From the NCBI GenBank assembly GCA_037355855.1, contig CM074758.1, positions 4,623,001 through 4,687,000 of the forward strand: DNA of 64,000 nucleotides, given 5' to 3'. The position numbers and the translations under genes are program-made. Shown one piece after another: positions 1 through 9,680 of the stretch (position 1 is the stretch's first letter; each line of letters begins with the position of its first letter). Under the pieces are notes generated by a model. The model ran no database searches. It had not been told where the DNA came from and saw only the letters and a list, made by a program, of their open reading frames with translations. This stretch comes from Pseudo-nitzschia pungens. Its lineage: Eukaryota > Bacillariophyta > Bacillariophyceae > Bacillariales > Bacillariaceae.

Positions 1-1
1 T

Positions 2-406
2 GATGTTGGTGATGGTGATGGTGAAAACAGCAGCAGCAAAGGCAGCAACAGCAACAGCAAAGGCAGCACCACCGACGAACGAGGTGGAAGGAGCAAGAGC
101 AGTAACGGCGGCAATGGGAAAGCGCACTCAGCAATAGCCTGGTTACAATATACAATCTGCAATTGGTGCCAGGAGAAGGGGCATATTGCAAAGAACTGCC
201 CACTCCGGGCAAGCGACAATCCAAAGATAAAACCATTATGTGCTGTATGCGAGGGCATCCATGCCACAATACAATGTTGGGAAATTGAAAGAAATAAGGA
301 TCAACGTCCAGTAAACTGGACGTCTAAACTCACTGCTAAGAAATTTGTGGAGCAGGAGCTTGATACGGAGTTCACCGGCATCGCACTCGCATTCCAATAC
401 CTTTGA
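2..406 (+). pseudogene. C-terminal part of a retrotransposon Gag with two zinc knuckles
   Basis: An open frame runs in from the left edge (no Met visible) and stops at TGA 404-406, giving 134 residues. After a Ser/Gly/Asn-rich linker comes a canonical CCHC knuckle (C-x2-C-x4-H-x4-C, first Cys codon at 158) and then a second, shorter knuckle (C-x2-C-x3-H-x4-C). Tandem knuckles are typical of retroelement nucleocapsid regions, where they bind the RNA genome. The codons between the knuckles and the stop show nothing recognisable. No protease, integrase or RT follows; a different gene on the other strand begins about 200 bp away. I infer the 3' end of a gag gene, or a truncated element whose remainder lies outside the window. 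A cellular CCHC protein is a less likely alternative. Confidence 0.6.
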
Positions 407-573
407 ATCAGGGTAGTGAGGTGATTTGACGATTCAATGGCAAATGGAATGGTGATGCAACGAAGAGGAACTAAGGAAATTAAAGAGCGGCAAGTTACAG
501 GAAGTTACAGAAGCACAGAGCGTAGAAGCATTAATGAAACGGAAGAATCACGGAATTAACGAATGCGGAACAA

Positions 574-1062
574 TTAACAGAAGCCGAATACGCGATAAGG
601 ATACAGAAAGTAGGGAATGATGATACACACCGTGGTGTACATGGTTTGCATGTCCTGCCGGGCCGTCGAGTCTCCGATCCAGAGGGTGTTTTCCGTCGCA
701 AAGAGGCGCTGGATCTTGCTTCCGCTCAGCGACGGAATGTTCGGCGGGGGAATCCAGAGATTGCCGTTCATGGAGTACCAGTTATCGGTGTTGTTTCGAT
801 CGATTTCGTACAAGTAGGAATAGGAATAGGAATTGCTGTCGGAATTGCTGCCGCTTCGTCCAGCGGTTGCGGTTGCGAATGCGGTTGAAGTTGCGCTGTA
901 CCACTCCGAGAGCCAGGTGGCATCGGGAGTGATCGCCGAGTCGCTCCGCAGGAGCACCAAGCCGAACGCCACCAAGGATATCAAAACCCATTCTCCTTTC
1001 GCGTTTGATCGATTTTTGCGGGGGTTGGTTTCGTGGCGGACGATGATTCTTTTCGCCTTCAT
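574..1062 (-). pseudogene. 5' part of a GDS(T)-motif esterase-like, signal-anchored protein
   Basis: The 162-codon frame starts at ATG 1062. It has a basic N-terminus, one hydrophobic segment (about residues 26-39), a Ser/Thr-rich stalk, a short block with Trp and a PPPN motif, and a W-I-G-D-S-T-A-R-Q motif near residue 130. That motif resembles the nucleophile block of SGNH/PC-esterase-like proteins (the TBL/PMR5-type GDS block), which act on acylated glycans in the secretory pathway. The rest of the domain, including the C-terminal Asp-His dyad, is absent. Just after the motif the residues stop looking like coding sequence (about 620-640). Either the gene is truncated by the retroelement on its 3' side, or an intron starts there (a GTGTGT donor-like string lies at about 618-626) and the remainder is outside the window. 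The family call is by motif only. Confidence 0.45.
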
Positions 1063-2118
1063 GGTTGTTGGAATTCGAGATCGGGAAGTAATAATACTAC
1101 TAGTAATTAAAAATGATGTTCGTCAACGGTAATCTTTTTTAATAATCAAAAGCGAAAGCGGAGGGAAGAAAAACTACGCACAGTGCATAAGATTTTACGG
1201 TAAGATAAGGTTTACCGTGTGGTAACTTCCCCGAGTCACAAGGTTGGGCCTTCAGAAGGGGACTACATACCGGTGATCCTTACGGTAACCTTACTGGAGT
1301 TGTGCCGTACCGGTAGTGTGGTCTGTTGAAGAATGTCTTGGCTGACAGTGCATCGTATCGCACAGTACGGTACAGTACAGTACAGTACAGTACGGTAGTA
1401 ATTACGTAGTACAAGTACGTACTCGGGCCATATGAAATCTTGCATCTCGCAGAATAAAAATAAGGTTCTTACTTTGTAATAAGATCGGTCATGTTTGGAG
1501 GGCATGATGGTGTTGATTGAGCGTGTTTATTTTACAGAAGAAAAGAAAGAGTGTAATAGGATTTAAACTCGCTGTCTTGAATCGTATCCTAACAGCAGCA
1601 TGGAGAGGTGGATAAATCAACACAGCATCGATGATTGTTTATGAAGAAATAATTATCTCCTGTGTATTGCTTACAGCCAGCATGAAATTAGTAGTAGTAC
1701 ATACAATCAGCACAATTTGAGAACCTAATCAGTGGTGACAACAAGAATCTACACTCGACAACAGAAGGCAACAGAAGCAATGGTAAGCCAACCAAAAACA
1801 AACACAAGATACTATTGACATGACAACAGCAGTTGTCAAATCAGAGTCAGATCACTTGATTGATGTGTTACATGTTTACACGAGATGCGCGAGAAAAGAG
1901 TTGTTATTACTACTAGTAAATCTTAGTACTACTAGAAAATGCACAGTTGAGGTGAATTGAATTGAATGACGAAACGAGAGCAAGCGATTATCAGACAGAA
2001 AAGTACTCGTATTTATTTTCCTTGAGAGATACTACGAGTAACAAATAAGTGAACGACACTTTATACAAAAACTTACTGATTTTCTACATACTAGTAGTAG
2101 TACTAGTACTAGACATTT
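1063..2118. other. Intergenic, no gene seen
   Basis: No convincing ORF. The stretch is rich in GTAC/TACG-type short palindromes, including a run of ACAGT-like repeats near 1365-1395 and GTACG strings at 1395-1425. It separates the divergent-looking left gene fragment from the 3' end of the SLATT gene. Confidence 0.5.
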
Positions 2119-2289
2119 TCAACCCATTTCAACATCGCTGTACCGGTACTCCGGTTTCGGCTCCGCGGCATTGGGATTCTTGCGGAGCTTGGTGCGCTTC
2201 CCGTGCTTCTTTTCGGATTCCTCGATCCTTTGCTGTCGTTCTAAAATCTTGTCGAACAGCGAATCTTTGCCTTCTTCGGCCAGGGTTTC
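2119..2289 (-). pseudogene. SLATT-type gene, exon 2 last piece with stop codon
   Basis: Continues the frame after element A. It encodes a Lys/Arg/Glu-rich coiled segment and ends at TGA (complement of 2119-2121). It begins with the GTTTC duplicate at 2285-2289. Confidence 0.6.
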
Positions 2290-2290
2290 T

Positions 2291-2681
2291 AACAAGTTGT
2301 ATAACTGGAAATTATGAGCTCTTATTGTTCTATGTATCGAATCATGTGTTTTCTCTCTTTTACATGATAACTCTCGATAATTGTATGTTTCTCTGTATGT
2401 TGCTCGATTCTTTATCTTCTTCAGTTAATACTTCAACTGTGTTCTTTGGATACTTCAATATCTTGCGCACCTCTGGGCGCGCCATACGGTACTGTTGTAT
2501 GGCTTATATATGTGCGTGCGGTACTGTTGCACGACTTCTTTCTGTTTCTACGCGCGGTACTGTTGCGCTCACTGTCTGTTTCTACGCGCGGTACTGTTGC
2601 GCTCACTGTCTGTTTCTACGCGCGATACTGTTGCGCTCACTGTTTGTTTCTTATTACTTAATAACCTTGTTCTGTGTTGTT
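2291..2681 (-). repeat. 3' LTR of copia element A
   Basis: 391 bp. Contains three head-to-tail copies of a 34-bp unit (2542-2643) with the core TACGCGCGGTACTGTTGCGC. Flanked on the host side by TSD GTTTC. Confidence 0.9.
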
Positions 2682-2689
2682 CCCTCCTT
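2682..2689 (-). promoter_or_regulatory. Polypurine tract of copia element A
   Basis: On the element strand AAGGAGGG directly precedes the 3' LTR, the usual position for the plus-strand primer. The same octamer is at 9565-9572 in element B. Confidence 0.65.
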
Positions 2690-2797
2690 AATATGTGCTG
2701 TAAGGATTCTAGAAATGGGGAACATAGAATGGCTGAGGCACATATTACTGTTTCATGATTAAAATGTTGTTCTTATATGATTCTTTTTGCACTTATC

Positions 2798-5700
2798 TTA
2801 TTTGGTCATGAATTCATTGACGAGACTGTGGAAGGCTGTTTGTCCCAAAGGCTTGGTGAGGATGTCTGCATAGTTATCTTGGGATCTGATGTGGTTGACA
2901 GAGATGACCTTTCCTGCTTGGTTCTCGCGCACAAAGTGGTATGCCAAAGCAATTGATTTCTTATTCAAGGAGCTTGCAGGATTGGTTGAATTCAGCACCA
3001 CACTCTTGTTGTCCACATAAATATCTGCTGGCTTGGTGATGGAAACTCCCATGGATCTCAAATGGTATCTCAATCTGATTGCCAAAGCCACAGCATCCTT
3101 CAAGGCTGTAAACTCAGCGCCGAAGGTACTGGTGTGAACTGAGGTCTGGCGTTTGGATTTCCAGTACACCGGTGTGGATCCAACAAATGCAATAAGTCCT
3201 GTAATGCTTCTGCCTGTCACCAAATCATGTGCATGATCACTGTCACAAAAGATTGTAATCTGCAATTCTTTTACCTTTGCAATTGGGAACATAGGATCAA
3301 GCTCTTCCTTGTAATACTTATATTGGTGAGTGAAATCCTCCATCCTTGTTGGTTCTTCATTTGTTGTAGTTCTTGGTGGTCTTGGATCCACGACTAGGCC
3401 TTTGTTTTTATACTTCTTGAGATATCCAAGTATATATCTTGCCATTTCAAGGTGATTCTTTCTGGGGCTCGCTGAAAATCTGGATAAGGAAGATACTGCA
3501 TATGTGATATCAATTCTCCCGGTCAACACCACCCATTGGCACAAACCTATGATATGTTGAAATTCCTTGTGCTCTGTTACATCCAGGAATTCGGATGTAT
3601 CCAGTTCTGGTCTGCAATCTGGATGCATGGGGACATGGTTTGGGTGAAGGGTGAGTCCATGCTTGATTTCATACTTCCTTAGAACTTCTGTGATGTAAGA
3701 TCCTGAATTGAGAAGAATCCTGCCATCCTTGATTTGTCTCACACTTGTTCCAAGATAGTACTGTGGCTTTTCTTCAATATTTCTCAGGGCAAATTCTTGT
3801 TCAATGAGTGCAATCCAGTTCTCAGGTTTCTTTGCAACAACAATCAAATCGTCCACATGAGTTGCAATGTAACAATACCCTTCCCCTTCAGGCTCTGGGC
3901 GCATCCATAAATCAGGGTCTGCGCGCGATGGTCTGAACCCTAAACCTGCAAGTGTATCGGCAAAGAAATCCATGTACGCTCTGCTGCTTCCAGCAAGACC
4001 ATACAAAGCGCGTTGTATTTCAACTTTGCAACCCTTGTTTTTGCCAAAAACATCATCTGCCCAACACCATACCTTCTCTTGGTTAGGGGCTGTAGGAAAT
4101 GCATTCCCCACATCTGCTGTCATTAAATCAAGCTTCTGATGCTGCGCAATTAGGAATAGCAGGAATACAGAGAGACTGTCCACTTGACTGGAATAAGTAT
4201 TGACATGACTGGAATCAACCAAATGGCCTCCTGCAACCAATCTGGATTTATATCTTCGGTCTTCGCTCTTTACATCCCAGATCATTTTGAGCTTGACTTC
4301 TTGCCATCCTTCGGATTCTGGGAATTCTGTTGCCGGGTCATGGAATTTGAAACACTCCAATCTCTCCAAATTTTCCATTTCCTTGTCAATGCTCTCTTGC
4401 CATTTCTTATTTCCAGCTTCCAGATCAAACTGCACACACTGCTGATAGGTGTTTGGAATCTTGATGCCAAATTTCTCTCGTTGCTTCTTTGCTGCAAGCC
4501 GTTGATTTCTGGATAACAATCTTTTCTTTTTCTTACTTGGATTCTGCATGGCGCGTCGAAGTTTCTTTGGGAGTTTGACATGTGCTCGTCTTTCTTGTGG
4601 TCTTGGCTGGACTCGTCGCATTCGTCGGATAATGTTACTGTTTTCCTTCAAAATTGAGTCAGCCCATGTACCCAATGGTCCACTTGAACGCCTGCTGCTG
4701 TTTTCCACGATGTACATCTTGATGTATTTGGCACAAGCAACTGGTTGATCTTTTTGCAGGACTGTGAGTGGAATGTCCATTACCACAGTTCCAACATCAG
4801 TGACAAACTGAGCCTTGAAAATCAACATCCCTTCTTGCCAATGGTGGTTCAGAATCTTTCTAAATTCACTGTTCAAGTTCTTGTCAGTACTTTCGAGAAT
4901 ATCCAGGTGAGACTCTGCATTGTTGGTGCAATCCAAATCTTTTGGTAGGGCTTCTTCTTCGTCAGGTTCAGCATCCTCTTCTTCAGTTGCATCATCATCC
5001 AAATCATCTTGGTCTTCCAGATCTTCTGGGACGTCACCATCCTTGGTTTCCAAATTCTGTTGCAGGAAATCCTCCAAAGTGCTCGTAGAGTGTTCCATGC
5101 CAGTGGAATCAGCTGCAAATTCTTCCCCTGAAACCAAGATGGGGACCTCATCAGTGCTTTCTATGATAGTCCTTTCCTTTTCAGCAACAGTCAGTTCAAA
5201 TCTGGCAGCGTTGTAGTCGTCATTGAGGACTTCTTTTTCAGTTCCAATATTCTCCCTCCTGGTTCTGACAACTGAGCGCATGAGGATCTGGCGCTTGGTC
5301 TTCTTAGTATCTGGTTCTGTCAGGATATAATACGTCATGGCATCCCCACAGGAATCTGCAAAGGCAAGAAATCTCCCCTTCAACATGCTTTCTTTTGGCG
5401 TCTTGTTCTGGGGTTGATAATACCAAATAGGCTCATAAAAATGGAAGCGCAGGTGTGAGATATCAGGGGTCCATCCATGTGAGACTTCGGATGGGGTTTT
5501 CCAATTCAAGGATGCGCGAGAACAAACATTATTCACTTGGCAAACCCATTTTGCACACCAATGAGCCAAGGATTTAGGAGCTTTGAACATTGCCAGACAG
5601 TTGGAGATCATCTTGCTAAGTCTCCCCCATTCGGGTTCAGCCGGATTTTGGTGTGGGTGATATGGTTGGCTTGTCCTGGATCTGGTGGCAACTCTAGCTT

Positions 5701-8176
5701 CCCTCAACACTTCACTCCACTTCACCCCTGTCTCAGCTTGCGCATTGTCACTGATCATTGTATCTGGAGCGCCATGCTCTCTGAGATAATCCTTCAAGGC
5801 AGTGGTACATTGGGACACTTGTTTTAGTGGGTGAAAAGACCACTTCTTGGACTTCACTCCAGAGAAAAACTGACCACCATTATGGCCTTGACTGGTTTTT
5901 TCAGAGAAAAAGGTATAGTCAGTGGCAACTGATTCATTCTGTCTGGGGTAATGAAAGCCTCTGAAACGCTTCCTGTAGTGCTTCCTGGGGATATCTCTGT
6001 TCTCTTCTTCAATCTCTGTATAGAATTGAGTTGTATTCTCTAACGTTTTCTTCACCACTCTTTCAGGGAGCATTGCCATTCTCTTCCTTAATTCCAGCAT
6101 GGGGAGTTGGGCAAAACTGAACTTTTGAAAATTCCTTTTGCGTCGGAGCATAGGATATTCCCTTAGATCTGGTGGTGCTGGGGAATTCAACTCAAACAGC
6201 TCCAGAGATTCCATGTCACCCTCTGTTGGTTTGGATAACTTGAAAAACACTTTCTCTTCATCATGCCAAAAGGGTAGAAACGTAGTGCCAATTTTGATGC
6301 CACAGTCTGGGTATTGGGGTTGCACACCAACTCTCACACCATGATCTCCCATATCCATGGACGTTAACAAAGACTCTCCTTCAGTGCTGTCCCGGTCTTC
6401 TGTGATAAAGGTTGCATAGTGGACCAATAAAAGAACTGGGTCTTCTCTCCCGGGGACTGTTGCTTTGGTCACTGCACTCACAACTGGGTGTCCATCCATA
6501 ACATCACTGGACATAAATGGTTTCACTGCTGAGGTCAATCCTGTCTCTCCTCCAACCCGAATCCATGCCTTCTCAGTCACGGTGGGTCGATTTCCACCTC
6601 CACTATCCATAAGTGCAATGTTCTCGCCCTTGGAGATTTTCATGGGGAATCTTCTGGTGGTCTTTATTGCCTTCAGTCTCTGGCTGCGTCGGGGCGTTGA
6701 TAGACTGGTTGGAACCTGCTGCTGCTGCGCTTGCTGCTGCTCTTGCTGCTGAAGCGTCTGCATCTCTTCTTGCTCCTTCCCCTTTTCAACCATGTAGAAG
6801 CGCACTGCTTTGAGGGGCACACTGCCGACGGGAAATAATTCGGATTCATCGATTGAGCCAATGCTGTGGGCATCATCAGAGGCTTCAGGTAGTGCCGGTT
6901 CAGGAACTGCTGGTGGCGAGGGGGGTCCTGGAAGTGGAGGGAGCTTGACACCTGTCTCTTGTGGCGTGTCAGCAACATCTGGCTCGTGGGACGGTTCGGC
7001 AACGGACACGGTGGCATCTAACATCACACGACGGACACGACGTGGACGGCCGCCAGCGCGGCCATACATGCGTCGGGGAACATCGGTATTGCCCATGCCA
7101 TCATCTTTGGGCTCTCCAATCTTGATACCATTGACGGGGCTGGGGAATTCATCTGGTGGAGACTTGTGGCGGACAGCGTTGTTATATTTGAGGACAAAGG
7201 TACGTTCAGAATCTTGTAAATTTCTCCATGTCTCTGGGGGGATCCTGAGAATACCAAGCATGTTAGGATGAAGTGTAGTGCCGCCCAAAGAGAGGGTTCC
7301 TTGGGCCATTTGTCCATCGATGCGCCGGCGCTTTCCCTCGTACTGAAGCTGGAATGCCAATTCTTGGCGGCGTTTGGCTTCTGCACGACGGGCAATCCCT
7401 TTCCGAATGTTCGCTTGTTCTTGCTTACGGAGTTTCAGGACCAGGTCTTTCAGGGTCAGAGTGGACTGATGTTCCACCATGCTGTTTGTGGTATAGTCCA
7501 AAGAGGAGTCATGGATATTCTGGATGAAGAGGCTCTTTGCTTCACATTCGCGGATACCAAAATTGGGGATACGGTGGAGCTCGTAGTAAATTAACTCAAA
7601 ACGGTTGATATAATCTGCAATATCACCGCCTTCATACAATTTGACGTTCGAGAGCTTCAGACGGAGTGTTTCGGCATGGGATTCTTGCTGGGATTTGGAG
7701 TCGTACCAATTCAGGAGTTCATTCCATGCACCATGTCCATCGGTCTCATCTCGGTATTGATTAACCTGTGAATATGCCCGCCCGTTGCATGTGGCCGCTG
7801 CGATGGTGGAGTACAAGACGTGGTTTCGATTTGGATCCTTTTCGGCTTCCGCTCTGCTGTTCATAACCTTTTTGAAGCCAGTACCGTATAACACACTCTC
7901 CGCTTCCGCTTTCCATTTGACCCAGTTCGATTGGCATCCGTCGAATGTCTTCACATCACCTACACGGAGTGTCTGAAACCCTTCGCGTTCTTCTTTCTTT
8001 TCGAGTTCCTTCTCTAGTTTTGTGATCTTGTCTCGTAGGGTCTCTTCAGTACTCATGGGTTGAGGTTTAATGGTAGGTGTGAAGAACCATTTGATTGCTC
8101 CTGTAATCGCTTGGGTGAAAGAGAAGTGTTGGTATGTTTCGTTGGTGTTGACGGATAGGTCGGCGGCGAAGGACAT
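2798..8176 (-). CDS. Gag-Pol polyprotein of copia element A (1792 aa, intact)
   Basis: Starts at ATG 8176, about 170 bp inside the 5' LTR, and ends at TAA/TAG-class stop 2798, about 115 bp before the 3' LTR. The N-terminal 450 residues are Gag-like: a UBN2-like helical region, then a basic GRPRRVRR patch instead of a CCHC knuckle. The aspartic protease has M-D-S-G-G at 523-527. The integrase core has D753, D810 and E847 (DD36E); no HHCC zinc-binding Cys pair is visible before D753. An acidic linker follows, then the RT with an AFPTA block and catalytic H-V-D-D (1440-1443 in place of YVDD). RNase H at the C-terminus carries D-S-D-H, G-A-E-F-T-A and Y-V-D-N-K-S blocks and an A-D-I-L-T-K-P tail typical of copia. 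The whole cycle (capsid assembly, reverse transcription, integration) would be encoded in one frame with no frameshift. Confidence 0.92.
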   Translation of the reverse strand: MSFAADLSVNTNETYQHFSFTQAITGAIKWFFTPTIKPQPMSTEETLRDKITKLEKELEKKEEREGFQTLRVGDVKTFDGCQSNWVKWKAEAESVLYGTGFKKVMNSRAEAEKDPNRNHVLYSTIAAATCNGRAYSQVNQYRDETDGHGAWNELLNWYDSKSQQESHAETLRLKLSNVKLYEGGDIADYINRFELIYYELHRIPNFGIRECEAKSLFIQNIHDSSLDYTTNSMVEHQSTLTLKDLVLKLRKQEQANIRKGIARRAEAKRRQELAFQLQYEGKRRRIDGQMAQGTLSLGGTTLHPNMLGILRIPPETWRNLQDSERTFVLKYNNAVRHKSPPDEFPSPVNGIKIGEPKDDGMGNTDVPRRMYGRAGGRPRRVRRVMLDATVSVAEPSHEPDVADTPQETGVKLPPLPGPPSPPAVPEPALPEASDDAHSIGSIDESELFPVGSVPLKAVRFYMVEKGKEQEEMQTLQQQEQQQAQQQQVPTSLSTPRRSQRLKAIKTTRRFPMKISKGENIALMDSGGGNRPTVTEKAWIRVGGETGLTSAVKPFMSSDVMDGHPVVSAVTKATVPGREDPVLLLVHYATFITEDRDSTEGESLLTSMDMGDHGVRVGVQPQYPDCGIKIGTTFLPFWHDEEKVFFKLSKPTEGDMESLELFELNSPAPPDLREYPMLRRKRNFQKFSFAQLPMLELRKRMAMLPERVVKKTLENTTQFYTEIEEENRDIPRKHYRKRFRGFHYPRQNESVATDYTFFSEKTSQGHNGGQFFSGVKSKKWSFHPLKQVSQCTTALKDYLREHGAPDTMISDNAQAETGVKWSEVLREARVATRSRTSQPYHPHQNPAEPEWGRLSKMISNCLAMFKAPKSLAHWCAKWVCQVNNVCSRASLNWKTPSEVSHGWTPDISHLRFHFYEPIWYYQPQNKTPKESMLKGRFLAFADSCGDAMTYYILTEPDTKKTKRQILMRSVVRTRRENIGTEKEVLNDDYNAARFELTVAEKERTIIESTDEVPILVSGEEFAADSTGMEHSTSTLEDFLQQNLETKDGDVPEDLEDQDDLDDDATEEEDAEPDEEEALPKDLDCTNNAESHLDILESTDKNLNSEFRKILNHHWQEGMLIFKAQFVTDVGTVVMDIPLTVLQKDQPVACAKYIKMYIVENSSRRSSGPLGTWADSILKENSNIIRRMRRVQPRPQERRAHVKLPKKLRRAMQNPSKKKKRLLSRNQRLAAKKQREKFGIKIPNTYQQCVQFDLEAGNKKWQESIDKEMENLERLECFKFHDPATEFPESEGWQEVKLKMIWDVKSEDRRYKSRLVAGGHLVDSSHVNTYSSQVDSLSVFLLFLIAQHQKLDLMTADVGNAFPTAPNQEKVWCWADDVFGKNKGCKVEIQRALYGLAGSSRAYMDFFADTLAGLGFRPSRADPDLWMRPEPEGEGYCYIATHVDDLIVVAKKPENWIALIEQEFALRNIEEKPQYYLGTSVRQIKDGRILLNSGSYITEVLRKYEIKHGLTLHPNHVPMHPDCRPELDTSEFLDVTEHKEFQHIIGLCQWVVLTGRIDITYAVSSLSRFSASPRKNHLEMARYILGYLKKYKNKGLVVDPRPPRTTTNEEPTRMEDFTHQYKYYKEELDPMFPIAKVKELQITIFCDSDHAHDLVTGRSITGLIAFVGSTPVYWKSKRQTSVHTSTFGAEFTALKDAVALAIRLRYHLRSMGVSITKPADIYVDNKSVVLNSTNPASSLNKKSIALAYHFVRENQAGKVISVNHIRSQDNYADILTKPLGQTAFHSLVNEFMTK

Positions 8177-8331
8177 GTTGAAATATATTTTTTTTTTTTT
8201 TTTTTTTTTTGAAGATATGTCGGTAGGTAGTTAGTTTTAGGGTATGATCGTGTTCCAGTTAAAAAGAATTTTCAATCGTGCGTGTTCGGTTGAATAATTC
8301 GTGTGGTAGAGTATGTAATTTTATTGCGATC
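8177..8331 (-). other. Leader of copia element A
   Basis: About 155 bp between primer site and Gag start. It contains an A-run of about 22 on the element strand (8190-8211). Element B has a similar leader with a (TA)n-A-run. Confidence 0.5.
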
Positions 8332-8345
8332 TGCGACTGTTAATC
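8332..8345 (-). promoter_or_regulatory. Primer-binding site of copia element A, complementary to the tRNA-Asn anticodon arm
   Basis: The plus strand reads TGCGACTGTTAATC, directly abutting the LTR. This equals the anticodon arm of eukaryotic tRNA-Asn(GUU): stem TGCGA, loop CTGTTAA with anticodon GTT, then TC of the 3' stem, ending at about position 40. It does not match a tRNA 3' end (no TGG start). The same 14 bases lie at 20224-20237 and 18593-18606. Confidence 0.75.
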
Positions 8346-8736
8346 AACAAGTTGTATAACTGGAAATTATGAGCTCTTATTGTTCTATGTATCGAATCAT
8401 GTGTTTTCTCTCTTTTACATGATAACTCTCGATAATTGTATGTTTCTCTGTATGTTGCTCGATTCTTTATCTTCTTCAGTTAATACTTCAACTGTGTTTT
8501 TTGGATACTTCAATATCTTGCGCACCTCTGGGCGCGCCATACGGTACTGTTGTATGGCTTATATATGTGCGTGCGGTACTGTTGCACGACTTCTTTCTGT
8601 TTCTACGCGCGGTACTGTTGCGCTCACTGTCTGTTTCTACGCGCGGTACTGTTGCGCTCACTGTCTGTTTCTACGCGCGATACTGTTGCGCTCACTGTTT
8701 GTTTCTTATTACTTAATAACCTTGTTCTGTGTTGTT
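8346..8736 (-). repeat. 5' LTR of copia element A
   Basis: 391 bp, one substitution different from the LTR at 2291-2681. Contains the same three 34-bp units, which on the element strand lie in the upstream (U3-side) part of the LTR. Confidence 0.9.
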
Positions 8737-8737
8737 A

Positions 8738-9166
8738 GTTTCGCTGAGACTCTCGAACGCGTTCTTCACCATTTCTTCCGGGTTCGGAGTTCGGAGTTGG
8801 CAGCAACCGTAGGGAAACAACCAGGAGCACACTTTTGTGTTGTGATGCATCTGGAAATAAAGCTCGTTGTTCGCCAGCTCCAGCAGGTCGACGTAATCGA
8901 TCGCGCTCTTGTGCTTTCCGCGCCCCTGGTTTTTCTTGACGGGCGGAAACATTCGCATGCTGAGACGGGTTGCCATCAGCTCGTACGCGATGACAATGTG
9001 CGCCGGAGTTTCGGTGCTATTCTGTTTCATGATGGTGCTGAACAATTTTTCCATCTCCTTGACTTTCTCCCGTTCGTAGTTGTCGCTTTTTTTCTTGGCG
9101 GTCAGCCACTTCTGGTATTCGTCGTCGCTCCATCCCTTGGTGGTGTTGTCGTTCGATCCTTGTTGC
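8738..9166 (-). pseudogene. SLATT-type gene, exon 2 middle piece
   Basis: Host sequence left between the two copia elements. It is open throughout on the minus strand and encodes a charged segment with a W-S-D-D-E-Y-Q-K-W block and an F-P-Y-G-C-C motif. It is bounded by GTTGC (9162-9166, duplicate at 20632) and GTTTC (8738-8742, duplicate at 2285). Confidence 0.65.
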
Positions 9167-9167
9167 T

Positions 9168-9564
9168 AACAAGTTGTATAACTGGAAATTATGAGCTCTT
9201 ATTGTTCTATCTATCGAATCATGTGTTTTCTGTCTTTACACGATAACTCTCGATGATTGTATGTTTCTCTGTATGTTGCTCGATTCTTTATCTTCTTCAG
9301 TTAATACTTCAACTGTGTTCTTTGTGTTCTCTGGATACTTCAATATCTTGCGCACCTCTGGGCGCGCCGTACGGTACTGTTGTACGGCTTATATGTGCGT
9401 GCGATACTGTTGCACGACTTCTTTCTGTTTCTACGCGCGATACTGTTGCGCTCACTGTCTGTTTCTACGCGCGATACTGTTGCGCTCACTGTCTGTTTCT
9501 ACGCGCGGTACTGTTGCGCTCACTTTCTGTTTCTTATTACTTAACAACCTTGTTCTGTGTTGTT
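9168..9564 (-). repeat. 3' LTR of copia element B
   Basis: 397 bp with three 34-bp subrepeats. It resembles the element A LTR but has an extra copy of a TTCTTTGTG-type segment. Host side flanked by GTTGC. Confidence 0.88.
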
Positions 9565-9680
9565 CCCTCCTTAATATGTGCTGTAAGGATTCTAGAAATG
9601 GGGAACATAGAATGGCTGAGGCACATATTACTGTTGCATGATTAAAATGTTTTTCTTATATAATTCTTTTTGCACTTATC

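Larger units (their letters stand above)
2291..8736 (-). mobile_element. Copia element A: complete Ty1/copia LTR retrotransposon with one intact polyprotein ORF
   Basis: Length 6446 bp, read on the minus strand: 5' LTR 8736-8346, primer site, leader, one uninterrupted Gag-Pol ORF, polypurine tract, 3' LTR 2681-2291. The two LTRs are 391 bp each and differ by a single C/T by my reading, so the insertion is recent. The LTR ends are AACAA...TTGTT. An extra T (2290) and A (8737) stand between the LTRs and the 5-bp target duplication GTTTC (2285-2289, 8738-8742). Domain order Gag-protease-integrase-RT-RNase H places it in Ty1/copia. Nothing visible makes it defective. Confidence 0.9.

Noticed and set aside
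2049..2762. Plus-strand ORF of 237 codons, also at 8380-9246 and 9253-9645
   Set aside because: Reads across the copia LTR subrepeats; the same peptide recurs only because the LTR recurs.
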